A DNA stretch of 64,000 bases from NCBI GenBank assembly GCA_024516035.1, contig CM044967.1:6971202-7035201 (forward strand), written 5' to 3'. Position 1 is the stretch's first letter. The number at the start of each line of letters is the position of its first letter. Under the pieces are notes generated by a model. It saw only the letters and a list, made by a program, of their open reading frames with translations. It had not been told where the DNA came from and did not search any database. The stretch is from Bactericera cockerelli (Eukaryota > Arthropoda > Insecta > Hemiptera > Triozidae). A program made the position numbers and the translations under genes. Shown in pieces: positions 23,512 through 34,239 of the stretch.

Positions 23512-24141
23512 CAGCGTTCTCAACCTGGGGTGCCGTTCGGGTACCCGAGCTGGGGTTCTCGAGAGACCCTCAGGGGGTTCGCGAAAAAAAAAATCGAGTA
23601 GGTAATGGCGGAAAAAGGAATAATATATTAGGCAAAAGTACACGAACGCATTCAAAAAGTAAAACTGGGTAGTCAAATTTTCGACGAAAAAAACTCTGTG
23701 TTGGTTGAATGAGCGTTTTCATCATACAGCTTCATAAAAACAAAATATCGCAACAAAACTCAATACTGCACGTGATTTAAGAGTCTTAAAATTTATCATC
23801 AACTGAACTGGACTTTAAGGAACTCGCTAGTAAAGTTCAATCCCAAAAATCACATTAGGCATCAAATCTCAGTCCATCTTATGATGATCTCAATTGTAAC
23901 TTCCTGGTCTTACCTACTAAAACAGTTAAAATTGTTCAACATTTTCAATTATTTGTCATTTTTATTTGTGTGTTTAGAACTCAGTAAGTAGTGGTACACA
24001 AGAACCTAAGTATGCAGTTAGGTAGTAGGTACCTGGCACATTAGTCTGGTACACAATATGAATGAAAAGGCGACGGGGGTTAGCGAGATTGAAGCCGGGG
24101 ACCCAAGGGGCACGGGGACGGAAAAAGGTTGAGAACCGCTG
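23512..24141. mobile_element. hAT-like non-autonomous element
   Basis: Left end cagcgttctcaacctggggt, right end aaggttgagaaccgctg: inverted terminal repeats of the hAT type. Flanks acagagag (23504-23511) and acatagag (24142-24149) match at 7 of 8 bases, as expected for an 8-bp target duplication. The left terminus lacks one g. No transposase frame in 630 bp. Confidence 0.8.
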
Positions 24142-24338
24142 ACATAGAGAATGTAAATGATCAACTGTTACGAGGTGGTTGCTCTTGTTGTAACGGCACA
24201 GTGTAGCTAATTCTGGCGGTGGTGGTCTTTTGTTGAGGGTGATTTTCTCTAGTGGCAACGGAATACAGATGAGGGTGTAAATGGCCATGGAAATAAGTAT
24301 TTGGCTTCTTTTTTTTCCTTAATTTTAATACTCTCTAC

Positions 24339-24480
24339 CGACCTTAGTAGCTTGATCGATAAGGCAGCGGACTTGTAATCTGGGTCGGTGGTTCAAGTCC
24401 GGTTTCAGCGTAGATTTAGTAAAGCGAGTTTGAGTAGGGTTTTGATATCACGAAAGTGATAAACACAAATATAATAACAT
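24339..24480 (+). repeat. tRNA-derived SINE, family B, near full length
   Basis: cgaccttagtagcttgatcg, ataaggcagcggacttgtaa, ggttcaagtccgg (box B), gcgtagatttagtaaagcga, gatatcacgaaagtgataaa. Confidence 0.85.
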
Positions 24481-24631
24481 ATCCTTTATTTATAATTTAT
24501 ATACAAAATACAATTACAGAAATAAACAATAGCTATAGATAAAGAAAAATATTTTATACAAGAAATAAATTTATAAATTGAGTTATAAAGAGTCCTGTGT
24601 TGCCTTTAAGCATGTGTTAAACTCCTCTGTA

Positions 24632-24800
24632 AGTTGTTATCATGTCACAACTGTAGGTAGCGCAGCATTTCGAAACTACAATTTTCATCATTTTCCAATA
24701 TTCAATATTCCTTCTCGTAATGCCGCCACTGTCGCTATATCCATACAAAGCTAACCGACTCATTTTTCCTCACGAGGTATGATTGGACCCCATGAAAATC
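24632..24800 (-). repeat. tRNA-derived SINE, family E fragment
   Basis: ggtagcgcagcatttc, aatgccgccactgtcgctat and tttttcctcacgaggtatga, in reverse orientation. Confidence 0.6.
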
Positions 24801-25705
24801 AGTGAGTTAAAACTGATATCCTCTAGCCTTGTTGTTGTGTTACACTACAACCAAATTGTTTTGATAGTAATCTAAACCGGGCTAGTAAGTTTTCTTATGA
24901 TTTGCGGTTAACTTCTTCTTCAGAATGGGAATAGAAATACTTCTCTATTCATCGATTGTTTTCGTGCATATAAACAGGAAAAGTGAGAAGTTTTGTTATA
25001 TAACTTACCACCAAGGTAATAATATTTATGTATATTAAAGAAACTCAAGAGACCGGGAATTTTTTTCTCGTATGTATATTTTTCCAAAAGAGGTGATTTT
25101 TTCTATACATATGCATATAGATGTTTGTAATTTTGACCGAAAATCTTGCGCGTACATCCAGGTTTAACTTCTCTATTCTTGTGAGCTGCCAGTGCGACAA
25201 TCGCATTTTTTTAACTCTCAAATTTCCTGCACGCGAGATCAGAACGCATAAAGGAGGGACGATGATCAAGAGCCCATTTAAATGAGCAAAATGTAAACAA
25301 AATATATTAGAACTAATCTGAACGGAAAATATGACAGAGAGGGCTCGAAAAATATTAAATCATGGAGTTTTCCGAAACTTTGTAACAAGATTAAAAGTTA
25401 CAAGTCTAACAGGGGTAATCAAAGACCCGTCAAGGAGCATTTTGAAAGCAAGGGTCAGAAGGCATTGGGAGGGTGACCTTTTTTTTACTTCGCTCCAAGC
25501 AGTAGTGTGTCTTCCGCTTGAGATGATGAGTCAAAAGGAAAAATTGGAAGAAAAATACACAAAAATAACATACTGAAAATTGTGCTGTGAAAACCATATT
25601 GTGCTTGTTTGGAAGAGGTTTCATATTGTTTTTTGTCTTGTAAGTTTGTTTAAGTTTTTTGCTGTTGTTCTGGGTTACGATACTGGCATTAGTACTGATA
25701 TTGAC
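24801..25705. other. Unassigned spacer
   Basis: No domain, splice-bounded conserved frame or repeat family recognised. Frames of 74-81 codons (25045-25269, 25331-25576) lack similarity I can name. Confidence 0.35.
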
Positions 25706-25840
25706 CTCTCATAATAATAATAACAACACTCTTTAGTGGAAGGTCAAAGCATATTCTACCACCTATATAACCCTCAGAGTCTTATTATTATGTGGTTACA
25801 AACTCAAATTAATGAGGAGAAAAATGCACAAAGCTCGTAG
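25706..25840 (-). repeat. tRNA-derived SINE, family C tail
   Basis: aacactctttagtggaaggt, cattctaccacctatataac, agtcttattattatgtggtt. The accaccaggcg block is deleted and the head is absent. Confidence 0.7.
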
Positions 25841-25881
25841 AGTTCAACTATTGAAATAGTGAAAAAATATAAATAATACCT

Positions 25882-26100
25882 AATAATAACTACATTCTTT
25901 ACTTTAAGGTTTAAGGTAACCACCAGGCGAGGTTAATGCCCAAAGAATTTTCTACTACCTAACCCTCAGAGTCGTATTATTATGTTGTTAGAAACTCAAA
26001 TTAATGAGGAGAAAAATGCACTGGGTGGGATTCGAACCAACGGACCCCTACGCTACCTGGATTACCAGATTAGCGCGTTAACCACTTGACTACCAGTGCA
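25882..26100 (-). repeat. tRNA-derived SINE, family C, near full length
   Basis: The reverse strand runs tgcactggtagtcaagtggt, taacgcgctaatctggtaat, ccaggtagcgtaggggtccg, ttggttcgaatcccacccag and the tail. Confidence 0.85.
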
Positions 26101-26449
26101 CCTAGGTACTTTAGACCTTTCTACTTAGTAACTTTTGCAAAGTCAGTGATTTTTTTTTTCTTCTTGCAACTCAAAGGCTGGCAATTTGGTTCTGACGTCC
26201 ACGTTTAACATGGCTTCTAAGACTTTTAAGACTTAATACATGCTTGTAATACATGTATGCACTTTATAAGTCGTAAAGCCCAGAAGAAATAATCACTGAC
26301 TCTAATCAACTTATCTGAAAAATGTTCAAGTGGGAAAATTGAAAGTCGGATCGTTTCTCTCAATATAATGTATAATATGTATTTATGGGAAGAGTATTGT
26401 AAGGAAGAACAATCTTAATGCCGACCCGAAGTAGTTTTCAAAGAAGCAT

Positions 26450-26634
26450 AGTCTGGTAATCCAGGTAGCGTAGGGGTTGGTTCGAATCTCACCCAGTCCA
26501 TGAATTTTTACTCATTAATTTGAGTTTGTGAGCACATAATAATAAGACTCTGAGGGTTAGGTGGTAGAAAATGCTTTGAGCATTCACCTCGCCTGGTGAG
26601 GGAACCTTCCACCAAAGAGTGTTATTATCATTAT
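26450..26634 (+). repeat. tRNA-derived SINE, family C, 5'-truncated
   Basis: gtctggtaatccaggtagcg, ggttcgaatctcacccagtc, ttaggtggtagaaaatgctt, cctcgcctggtgagggaacc. Confidence 0.8.
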
Positions 26635-27094
26635 AAAGACGAACCTTGTGGAGGAACGACCTAAGGAAAGATAAATTCCCTACTAAAACAGGAGGCATGT
26701 CCTGAGAGACCTTACGACAACTCCCTTGCGGAGCGGGCCCGATTTCGCTCGCTTTGTACAAATATATTTTATTAGAAAATAATTCATTGAAACTTCAAAC
26801 CACCTAATTTGATGTTGTAACATAAAAATTCCCCACACCATTTCGATTGAACACTTTTCAAGGCGGTATAATTTACTGACCTCCTTTATTCCGCAATAAA
26901 ATAAGAATCCGAACCCCACAATTCAATAATAAGTGCAATTGTGAATTGTTTTAAACTGCTTTCTTCCAGTCTTCCCCATGGTCTTCAGTTCTTCACCCTA
27001 CTCTCGATTTTCTTCCTTGGAAATAAGACGAAGAGTGTTGAAACAGCTTTGATTGTTGTTTCTAGTATCAACGTTGATAAGTTGTTTTATGTGT
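26635..27094. other. Unassigned spacer
   Basis: No gene or repeat family recognised. Confidence 0.3.
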
Positions 27095-27230
27095 GTCCCG
27101 GTAGCTCAGTGGTAAAGGCAGCACTCTGTGAATCCAGAGATTCCAGAGGTCGTGGGTTCGAAACCCAGCCGAGACATGACAAGTTATCCTCCCATTTGGG
27201 ATTTTTACCACATAATCATATGTCTTGGAC
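27095..27230 (+). repeat. tRNA-derived SINE, family A, 3'-truncated
   Basis: The best-preserved head of the family: gtcccggtagctcagtggta, gtgaatccagagattccaga, gtgggttcgaaacccagccg. Ends after gtcttggac. Confidence 0.85.
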
Positions 27231-27975
27231 ACACTCTAATTTCGAAAATTTTAATAAAATTTAACAGTTGAAAGGGAGCTTAGGGGATTTTAAGAGTGCG
27301 AGTTATTTGTGGACTGAGGCCATTATTGATTTATGTTTAACCGAACGCGTCTCGATTTGTACACCAACAAAGTATCTGCCCGTAATTAAGTAACAAAATC
27401 AAGCATTTTCTCATTTATAGCTTTCTATTTCATCACTTGTTCTGCCCTTCCTAGAAATACCTATTAGAGAATAAACGGAGTAGATACTTTTTCTCAGTAG
27501 CCACCACAGTTGAAAATGCCAATTGGAAAAATGACCGACCTGCCAGCACGCGCAACAAAGTCTTGTGATGTTACCAAGAAACTTTTTCCTACTCTCTCGC
27601 TTTCTTTCCGATTATTTCTCTCACATTCCTGCGAATTTGCTGCAACGCTTTACATTTTAATATATTTTTAACAAGAAACGCAATCAAGGGTAAGAGAACA
27701 GAGAAGAAATTTCATTTTCTACTGAGCTTACCATAAAATAAAATGTGTATTCTAGTGTGAAAATATTTCCCGAGAAGAATGGGGAAAAAATTCAAATACA
27801 ATTCAACATGCAAAGAAAATAGGAACCAGTCCAGATGGGAATGTAGGTAGGTATATGGTTGGTAATAAAATTATTATAATAAAATGGCTAGCTGAAAAAT
27901 ACCTATGTAGTTACCTACTTAGGTAACTTTGTATTTTTTGAAAATGGTGTTTATATTAGACATCCTAATGTGAAT
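27231..27975. other. Unassigned spacer
   Basis: AT-rich; nothing recognised. Confidence 0.3.
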
Positions 27976-28100
27976 TTATTATTGAAACACTTTTATATGT
28001 CTAGGATTTGAATTGTGATAACTTACTTTCCAGACTCGAGTTGGGAAAAGTAAGTAATCAAAATTCGAATCCTGGACATATAAAAGTGTTTCAATAATAA
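27976..28100. repeat. Long hairpin, ~54-bp arms
   Basis: ttattattgaaacactttta, tatgtctaggatttgaat, acttacttt, then the inverted copy ending gtgtttcaataataa. Arms ~54 bp with few mismatches, loop ~15 nt. A MITE-like foldback or a small-RNA hairpin; no target duplication is obvious. Confidence 0.75.
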
Positions 28101-28740
28101 GCTAACTTTGTATTTAAGTTATTGTATTTACCTAAAAAACAACGAAACCAGGGTGTTAGCTTAGAGAGAGAAAGAGACAAAGACAGAGTTATCTTGGTAA
28201 AAGTGGTTGAACAGAAGTAAATACTTACCAGGCTAAATAGAGAGAGAGAGAGAGATAACAAGAAAGAAAAGGGAGTGTTTGTGAGTGCGAGAGAGATAGA
28301 AAGAGCTCAAAAGAAGACAAAGAAATGAAATCACACCTCCGCAAGTATCTAAAAAAAAAAATCTCGTAAGTGAGAATGGTAAACAGATAGATGAAACAAG
28401 GGTATAAAGGAGAGGGGGATAAAAAATATAAAAATAATCCCACATAATACGTGTCGAGCGTTGGGGCTAAAGCTTCCTCGGTCTCAGGTGTTAATAGCGT
28501 AAGACTACTGAAATAAGGTTTTCTGCTTATCTTCTCAATAAATCCTACTTAGACTTGTTCCTACATAAATCAGTCTCAGAGATGGTAATCTGTTTAACCC
28601 TTTGTGAACAGCTTTTTTGAGTTGATCATATTCAAATGCTTTCGAAGAGGTGATGGATTTTTTTACAGTTATAATATAAATATATAGGATTAAGGATCAG
28701 ACGTTTTCAATGCACATGCTAGCAATATTATTTAGTTATT
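28101..28740. other. Spacer with GA-rich tract
   Basis: 28160-28320 is purine-rich with (GA)n runs; its open frames are low complexity. No gene. Confidence 0.4.
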
Positions 28741-28874
28741 CAATTTGTGTTAATCACAATCGTTATATAACAACTACTCAAACTGGCTTTACTAAATATT
28801 TACTTAACTTAGGACTTGAACCCCGACCTCCAGATTACAAGTCTGCTGCCTTATCGATCAAGCTACTGAGGTCG
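28741..28874 (-). repeat. tRNA-derived SINE, family B
   Basis: The reverse strand gives cgacctcagtagcttgatcg, ataaggcagcagacttgtaa, tctggaggtcggggttcaag. It supplies the N-terminal part of the open frame that runs into 28943-29282. Confidence 0.8.
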
Positions 28875-28942
28875 CTTATTGCTAGCAATATCATAATTAT
28901 AATAAACATGTATTTACCTTCCTTTACCACATTTTGTATTTA

Positions 28943-29282
28943 CCACACTCCTTCAAGCCTTGAACCATCTGGCCTCAGTCGTGATGATGGAAAAAGGCCT
29001 AACGGAATGTCACTTGTCCCTTGGTCACATGGCCAAATGCTTGTATGGGACAGTACATGCGTAAATACCTTCGCCGACTCCTACATCAATAACACCAAGG
29101 ATACAGCTGGATATGCGGCAGAGGAGGCAAGCCGGAAAAAACACAGTAAATATATTGGTATCGCAAACCAAAACTACATTTTCACTCCTCTGGCGTATGA
29201 AACGATGGGTCCCTGGAGCAGAGAAACCAGTGCTATTGTGAAAAAGATTGGAGACGGATTGTCTCAGCTCACAGGGCTATGA
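28943..29282 (+). pseudogene. Conserved retroelement-associated ORF fragment, possible PD-(D/E)XK nuclease fold
   Basis: About 113 codons ending in a stop: SSLEPSGLSRDDGKRPNG, SLVPWSHGQMLVWDSTCVNT, YAAEEASRKKHSKY and FTPLAYETMGPW. Many invertebrate genomes contain related fragments with the pattern GLxRxDGKRPDGLTLIPW..LVWDxTCxDT (from memory of hypothetical proteins, not checked). The P-D/N-G and VWD-x-T strings resemble the active-site strands of PD-(D/E)XK nucleases; that is inference. Here the usual D is N, and there is no start codon of its own (the frame enters from a SINE), so it looks like a dead fragment. Confidence 0.55.
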
Positions 29283-29883
29283 ATGACTCCCAGGACCATC
29301 AGGGTTAACGCATTCCCTACAAGAAAGTACGTCGTTCTTTTTTAAAACACAGTTGGGATGAAAAAAATTCGAGTTCTCCTAATTGAAATTTGTAACAATT
29401 TGTTTCTTTTTATTTATGTTCGCTGATTTGCATTTCCGCTGATCCGCTCTGAATAATGCACTGTACTTAGCGCTGACACACATAATGGGACGGTGTCCTG
29501 AAAATCGGGGCTGCTGATTAAACATGGTTTTAAGCTCATTAAACATTTTTAGCTCATTAAGCGCATTACTTTGTTAAAGAACCCTGACATAAAAGTGGAG
29601 AATATAAACCAACCGTAAACAAAGTTAGAACTAAACATTTGGAATTTTGAATCTTGTGTACTGCCTGCTGGAGAGAGCCAAGTTGCTTTGCAATGTTCAG
29701 GTATATTTTAGAATTTATATTTGTATTTACCACATTTAAATGTTTGTTACTTACTACTGAAGGTATATTTATAACTTCTCACTTTTCTGTTTTCAATGAT
29801 TAGCTTTTGCATTGTACCTATGGCGCTGAATTCTCGCCCGAAGCGATGTACGGCAATGACTCCTTTGGTATCGAAAATATATA
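29283..29883. other. Unassigned spacer
   Basis: No recognised feature. Confidence 0.3.
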
Positions 29884-30043
29884 CACATAGACGACCGGCA
29901 TGTTTTTAGTCAGTTCTCCCGTGGGACCGGCGATGTTTAGGCTATTCACAGGCGTAGTACATGCGTGTACCACCGGTGGTACACTTGGTCCATTCCGTAC
30001 AGAGACGCGTGTACCACCGGTGGTACACCCAGTCGTCCAAGTG
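29884..30043. mobile_element. piggyBac-like MITE with internal palindromes
   Basis: Ends cacatagacgaccggcatg and cagtcgtccaagtg, followed by ttaa at 30044-30047; the left TTAA is mutated. Two 20-bp perfect palindromes (gtgtaccaccggtggtacac) at 29965-29984 and 30009-30028. Same family as 55658-55807. Confidence 0.7.
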
Positions 30044-30169
30044 TTAATAGTGGTCTGCGGCTGGCCGCGAGACGAAGACGAAGCTGCGAGACGCGGCCAC
30101 GTCATCTGCTAAAATGAACAAACCACATATTTTTATGTGCGATCAACCATCGTGAGGACTTGGACTTTT

Positions 30170-30680
30170 CTTAATAAGCTATTAAACCCTTAGGAAACTG
30201 CAAGCTAGCCTGGCTTGTAAGGGTTGGCTAGTTTGTTCTCTGTTTATAGTCCTCTAGCGAGACACTGGTCTTCTCCCTGTTTAACGTACCCCAGCCAGAC
30301 TGTACCTCTAGATGAGTTCAGATTTCAATTTTCAACCAATGAATGGATATTTCTTCTTCTTCGGGTGGTAATAGAAAAATCGGTAGACAAAAGAAAGAAA
30401 TCAATGATTAGAAGGAAAAAACTAAACCTTTTAGATGATATCTTCCCTGGAATAAAATATTTTTTTGATCAGTATGATCAAAGTCTCGCTGGGGGACTAT
30501 AATATAAACCAGGAGTAGACCAGCAGTCTGGCTGGGGGACTATAAACAGTAAACAGGGAGTAGACCAGCATTGGCTTGTTAGCCTCCTTGTAAAGACAGT
30601 GGTAGAAGTGCTGAGTCATTCCTCCACTGTCTGGCTACCATCGTTCACGATGACGCCACCCTATGATGATGAACGAGCTA
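30170..30680. repeat. Dispersed minisatellite-type repeat (GGTCTACTCCCTGTTTATAG family)
   Basis: Blocks of gactataaacagtaaacagg, gagtagaccagca and gtctggctgggggactataa, plus a conserved ~95-bp segment (aagacagtggtagaagtgct, gaggaatgactc in complement). The inverse copy is at 44950-45170; weaker copies at 34640-34800, 46050-46150 and 9590. Confidence 0.65.
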
Positions 30681-32288
30681 GAAATAGGTAAAATCCCTCC
30701 AAGAAACCACCATTTCAAGGTTTAGCCTCGCCGTTACAATATTCACAAGTTTAGTGTGACCACCTAACCACCACAGCACTACCTCCCTAGTCACCTCCTG
30801 GGTTATTTGCATAGTGATTACCACTCCCTGGTATTACATGACATATTAGCTGCGTGTACTTAGCATGTTAATATTAGAGGCTAAATAATCCTCGTGTAGA
30901 TTATCTTATCAATAGGGACATCAAAATCCCTTGGGTCTTGTGCGGTAAACTTTCAGGGCTCAAGGGACCAAGAGACGGGATGGGAAATGGCTACCGCAAA
31001 ATCCCTCTAGAACATTTTAACAGACAAGGAAAGGCTGGAGAGGGGTGCATACAAATTACAAATATAAAATCAACACTTTTTTCCAAGTTTTCAACACATA
31101 TATCTTTTACACATTTTCAAAATTAACATTTATCTCCATCCTAAATCTGTGGAAAAGGATTTATGCGATAGCGTCAAAGCTATAAAGACTATGTATATTT
31201 ATCTAAGCGTATATAAACTTTACCCCGAACATATGTATGATACAATCACAAACAAATTCTCTTTGGAACATAAAAATGGGTGGAGTGTGTTCCTAGAAAG
31301 GAGGGCTTTAACAACACAACAGCTTCGGGAGTGGAGTCACTGCGAGCTTTTGTTAGCTAGCAGTAGCAGTACAGTTTACAGGACTCTCACTCTGGCTGTT
31401 TTCAGTTTGTAACAAATTTTCTATGGAACGCTCCTTTCTCAGGGGGTTTCCAAATATTGACCTCTACTTTTAAGGGCGTAAACTAAAAAAAAATCTTTAG
31501 GTGAATTGTTCGGAGTCTTTTCTCCGAGAGAAGAAGTGGTAAATTTTGGACGATTAGATAATTATGACTAACTGCCATGGTAAACGTTTCAAAATTTTAA
31601 AGTACCCTTACCTATCCTGATCTTGTGGGGTTATCAAATTGAAGATAAACGGATGAGAATATCTAAATAGGTAATTTAGTAATAATAATATAATAGGTAA
31701 CTCGAAATCTAAATAATAACTCGTAAATCTTAAGTGCGTTTTGAAACGTGCTCTTAACTATTTTAACTATCTCTAATTAATCATGACTAGTTATACATTA
31801 GTTTTTGCAATGAAAATATTACTTTCATTTACAAAGTAATTACCTACTACCCACAATAGGTAATTATCATTGTTACAAAATATTAATATGAATATTAAAA
31901 TAGGTAATTGATTATTTGGTTGTTTTTTGTCCATTGCAAGTATCATAATACATTAATTTTTAATCGATGTCTTGTGGATTACTGTCGCTAATTGGACATT
32001 AAACTAATCCAAAATCAGTTGATGTTGGTCGGCGATAATGATGGTAGTGGCTGTTATGATATTTAATTTACCACTCGTGGTGAACAAAATTTGCACAGAC
32101 TAATGAATGGAGCCATCAGGTCTGTAGGAATGATATAATTGTTTATGTCGTAGATAATTGGCAATTAAGGCTTCTCCTTATCGGCTATGAATATCGCCAA
32201 TAAGGCCGTCATTATTAAAAGATGGCGTCGCCATAAAAGACGATAACCAGACAGTAAATAAATCCCTTGGAATATTATTTTTTTATGA
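30681..32288. other. Unassigned spacer
   Basis: No gene recognised. An 87-codon frame at 31149-31412 has no domain; 31680-31920 has several taggtaattac-like words. Confidence 0.35.
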
Positions 32289-32505
32289 ATATGGCAATCT
32301 CTTCCACCCAAAAATAATAAGGGGTGGGTGGAAGAGATTGCCACAGGCAATAACCCCGCCCTTTAGGTAGGACATTCGCTTAATTCTCTTTTGTTCTTGT
32401 TTCTTTGTTCAATCTATTTATTTTTTCTTTATTATTTCATTGTATTTTACTGTATATATTTTGTCTTACCTAATAAAGCATAATGTAATAAAAATAATAA
32501 TCATA
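32289..32505 (+). mobile_element. LINE-like 3' end with inverted 5' piece
   Basis: From ~32326: ggtgggtggaagagattgcc, acaggcaataaccccgccct, an AT-rich tract, acctaataaagc and an (ATA)n tail. Just upstream, tggcaatctcttccaccca is the same sequence inverted, giving a 19-bp perfect stem around ~13 nt. Confidence 0.7.
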
Positions 32506-32582
32506 ATGATTTTTCTGTCGGTTATTTGACACGGGCTCTCCGTAGAAATGTGACGCAAAAATAAATCTAAGTAAAAAGTAAA

Positions 32583-32722
32583 AGTTATCATATTGTGTTA
32601 ATCACGATGTGATATCACAATTACTCAAACTAGCTTTACTAAATCTTTGCTGAACTTGGGACTCGAACCACAAACCTCCGGTTACGAGTCTGCCACCTTA
32701 TCTATCGAGCTACTGAGGTCGG
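32583..32722 (-). repeat. tRNA-derived SINE, family B, near full length
   Basis: The reverse strand gives accgacctcagtagctcgat, agataaggtggcagactcgt, ggtttgtggttcgagtccca, cagcaaagatttagtaaagc, then the tail to gttatcat. Confidence 0.85.
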
Positions 32723-33146
32723 TAGAAATCTAAGGATACCTAAGTACTTTCATTTACCTTCAATGTTAATATCTGTAGTAATTTTCTCAAAGGCCCTTCG
32801 ATTTTAAGATGAACAATCTTACTTACCTCTAATAGTGAACTTACCTCTAGATTTTTAGTAATTTATTCACAGTAAAAATACTTACCTCTTCTTTAGTAAT
32901 TTATTCACAATGAAAATACAGTATTGTAAACATGAGACCGTTTTCTAAAAGTCCCATGGTTTAAAATCCGGTTCCCAGATCGATGTAGCTATCGGGTTAC
33001 AGTACTTAACATAGCAGGCAAATAGGGTGTCACGTAATTATTTTTATTAATAAGTATCGTATAAATAATAGACCTCATTTATACATACTGCCCGATTAGG
33101 AAATATTAGTCCACTTTTTTCAACAGATGTTTTGGAACCATTATCA

Positions 33147-33385
33147 AGTTCCGAATTACAAAGTTGGATTACAACAAAGATAATAATAATAACTCTTTAT
33201 TGACAAGAATAATATTGACAAAGGGCGTGATTACCTGAGGCAATCTCTGCCATCAAATCCAAAAGATAACCCTGATTGTCCCTTAAGACGGACTATAGTG
33301 CGCTGTGATTGGTTCAAACTCCGTCTTGAGGGACTGGCTTATCTTTGTTGTTGTAATCTTTTTCTATGATTCTGCCCTATGTGGT
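33147..33385. mobile_element. GGGCCGAATTATAAAA-family MITE with inserted LINE end
   Basis: ccgaattacaaagttggatt / acaacaaagataa on the left is inverted on the right (ttatctttgttgttgtaatc). The interior ggactatagtgcgctgtgat and ttggttcaaactccgtcttg is shared with 39828 and 48962. A reversed LINE-type end (33183-33262) interrupts it. Confidence 0.6.
33183..33262 (-). mobile_element. LINE-like 3' end, second subfamily
   Basis: The reverse strand reads ggcagagattgcctcaggta, atcacgccctttgtcaatat, tattcttgtcaataaagagt and an (ATT)n tail. Forward copy at 47686-47768. Confidence 0.65.
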
Positions 33386-33413
33386 CATGATCTCAAATCA
33401 GAGACGAGAAAAC

Positions 33414-33719
33414 TATTGTATTGTACGAATTTCTTTGTGGTGAAGCACAAGGCCTCTTCACAATTTTTGTGGGTAGCGCAGCATTACTAAGAGCCTCCTT
33501 TACATTTCGAATTATTCTATTACATTAATTTCTTTTTACTCTGTTAATGCCGCCACTGGTCGTTACTCATACAAGTAACTACTCATTTTTCCTCACGAGG
33601 TATGAGTGGACCCCGTACATCCAAGTACAGAGCAGAAAAAATCCTCCCCCGCTGGGAATCGAACCCAGGTCACCATGTGTGCAATGCCTAGCGCGCTAAC
33701 TCGCTCTGCCACAGTGACT
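33414..33719 (-). repeat. tRNA-derived SINE, family E, intact with 17-bp target duplication
   Basis: The reverse strand begins agtcactgtggcagagcgag, ttagcgcgctaggcattgca, gacctgggttcgattcccag (boxes A and B), then tctgctctgtacttggatgt and the tail to gcttcaccacaaag. atcagagacgagaaaac flanks it exactly at 33397-33413 and 33720-33736, which defines the insertion. Confidence 0.92.
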
Positions 33720-33823
33720 ATCAGAGACGAGAAAACCATGATGCATTGGGTGGAATCTATTGAAAAGTTAAATGCGTTCAATTCGAGAAGTTTCATAAGG
33801 AGACAATTCCGAAATGTACAAGT

Positions 33824-34083
33824 GCCAGCGTCGATGGCATGTTGAATACACCGGTTCCCTTCAGAACACCGAAGTTAAGCGACATCCAGCGAGGTTAAGA
33901 CTTGGATGGGTGACCATTCAAATTCTAATTCTCGTGACGCTGGCTTTTCCCGGCCCCACTCAGGCTGGGTGAGGTCAATGTGAGTAGCAGGTTTGTGAGT
34001 TTCCTGCGAATGGAGGGTAAAACCCCCGTCGTGATATGACCATGGCAGTTGAAAGCGACGTTAAACCCCACTTAAAAAAAAAA
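33824..34083 (+). repeat. 5S rRNA-derived SINE (SINE3 type) with target duplication
   Basis: The head 33824-33944 resembles 5S rRNA: gccagcg..cgctggc closing ends, gttgaatacaccggttccct, cagaacaccgaagttaagcg, gaggttaagacttggatggg, tgacc. The tail follows (cactcaggctgggtgaggtc, gtttgtgagtttcctgcg, ggagggtaaaacccccgtcg, gacgttaaacccc) and ends in poly-A. aaatgtacaagtg flanks it at 33812-33824 and 34084-34096. Pol III internal promoter elements of 5S type are expected. Confidence 0.9.
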
Positions 34084-34134
34084 AAATGTACAAGTGACAC
34101 AGCAATAATTTGCTCCAAGGGCTGCCTGCACCCA

Positions 34135-34239
34135 AGTTACGGCCCGATATGGCCCATACGAGGCATGGCCCTACATTTATTTTTGATAAGCCTACTCTAC
34201 ACAATTGGGCATTGCGGTACATCATTTCGGGCCGTAACT
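34135..34239. repeat. Short inverted-repeat element
   Basis: Perfect 13-bp arms agttacggcccga (34135-34147) and tcgggccgtaact (34227-34239) around ~80 nt. Possible small MITE. Confidence 0.45.

Noticed and set aside
28710..28942. N-terminal part of the 190-codon frame ending at 29282
   Set aside because: This part is a reversed family B SINE and AT-rich linker; only the downstream portion resembles a conserved protein.
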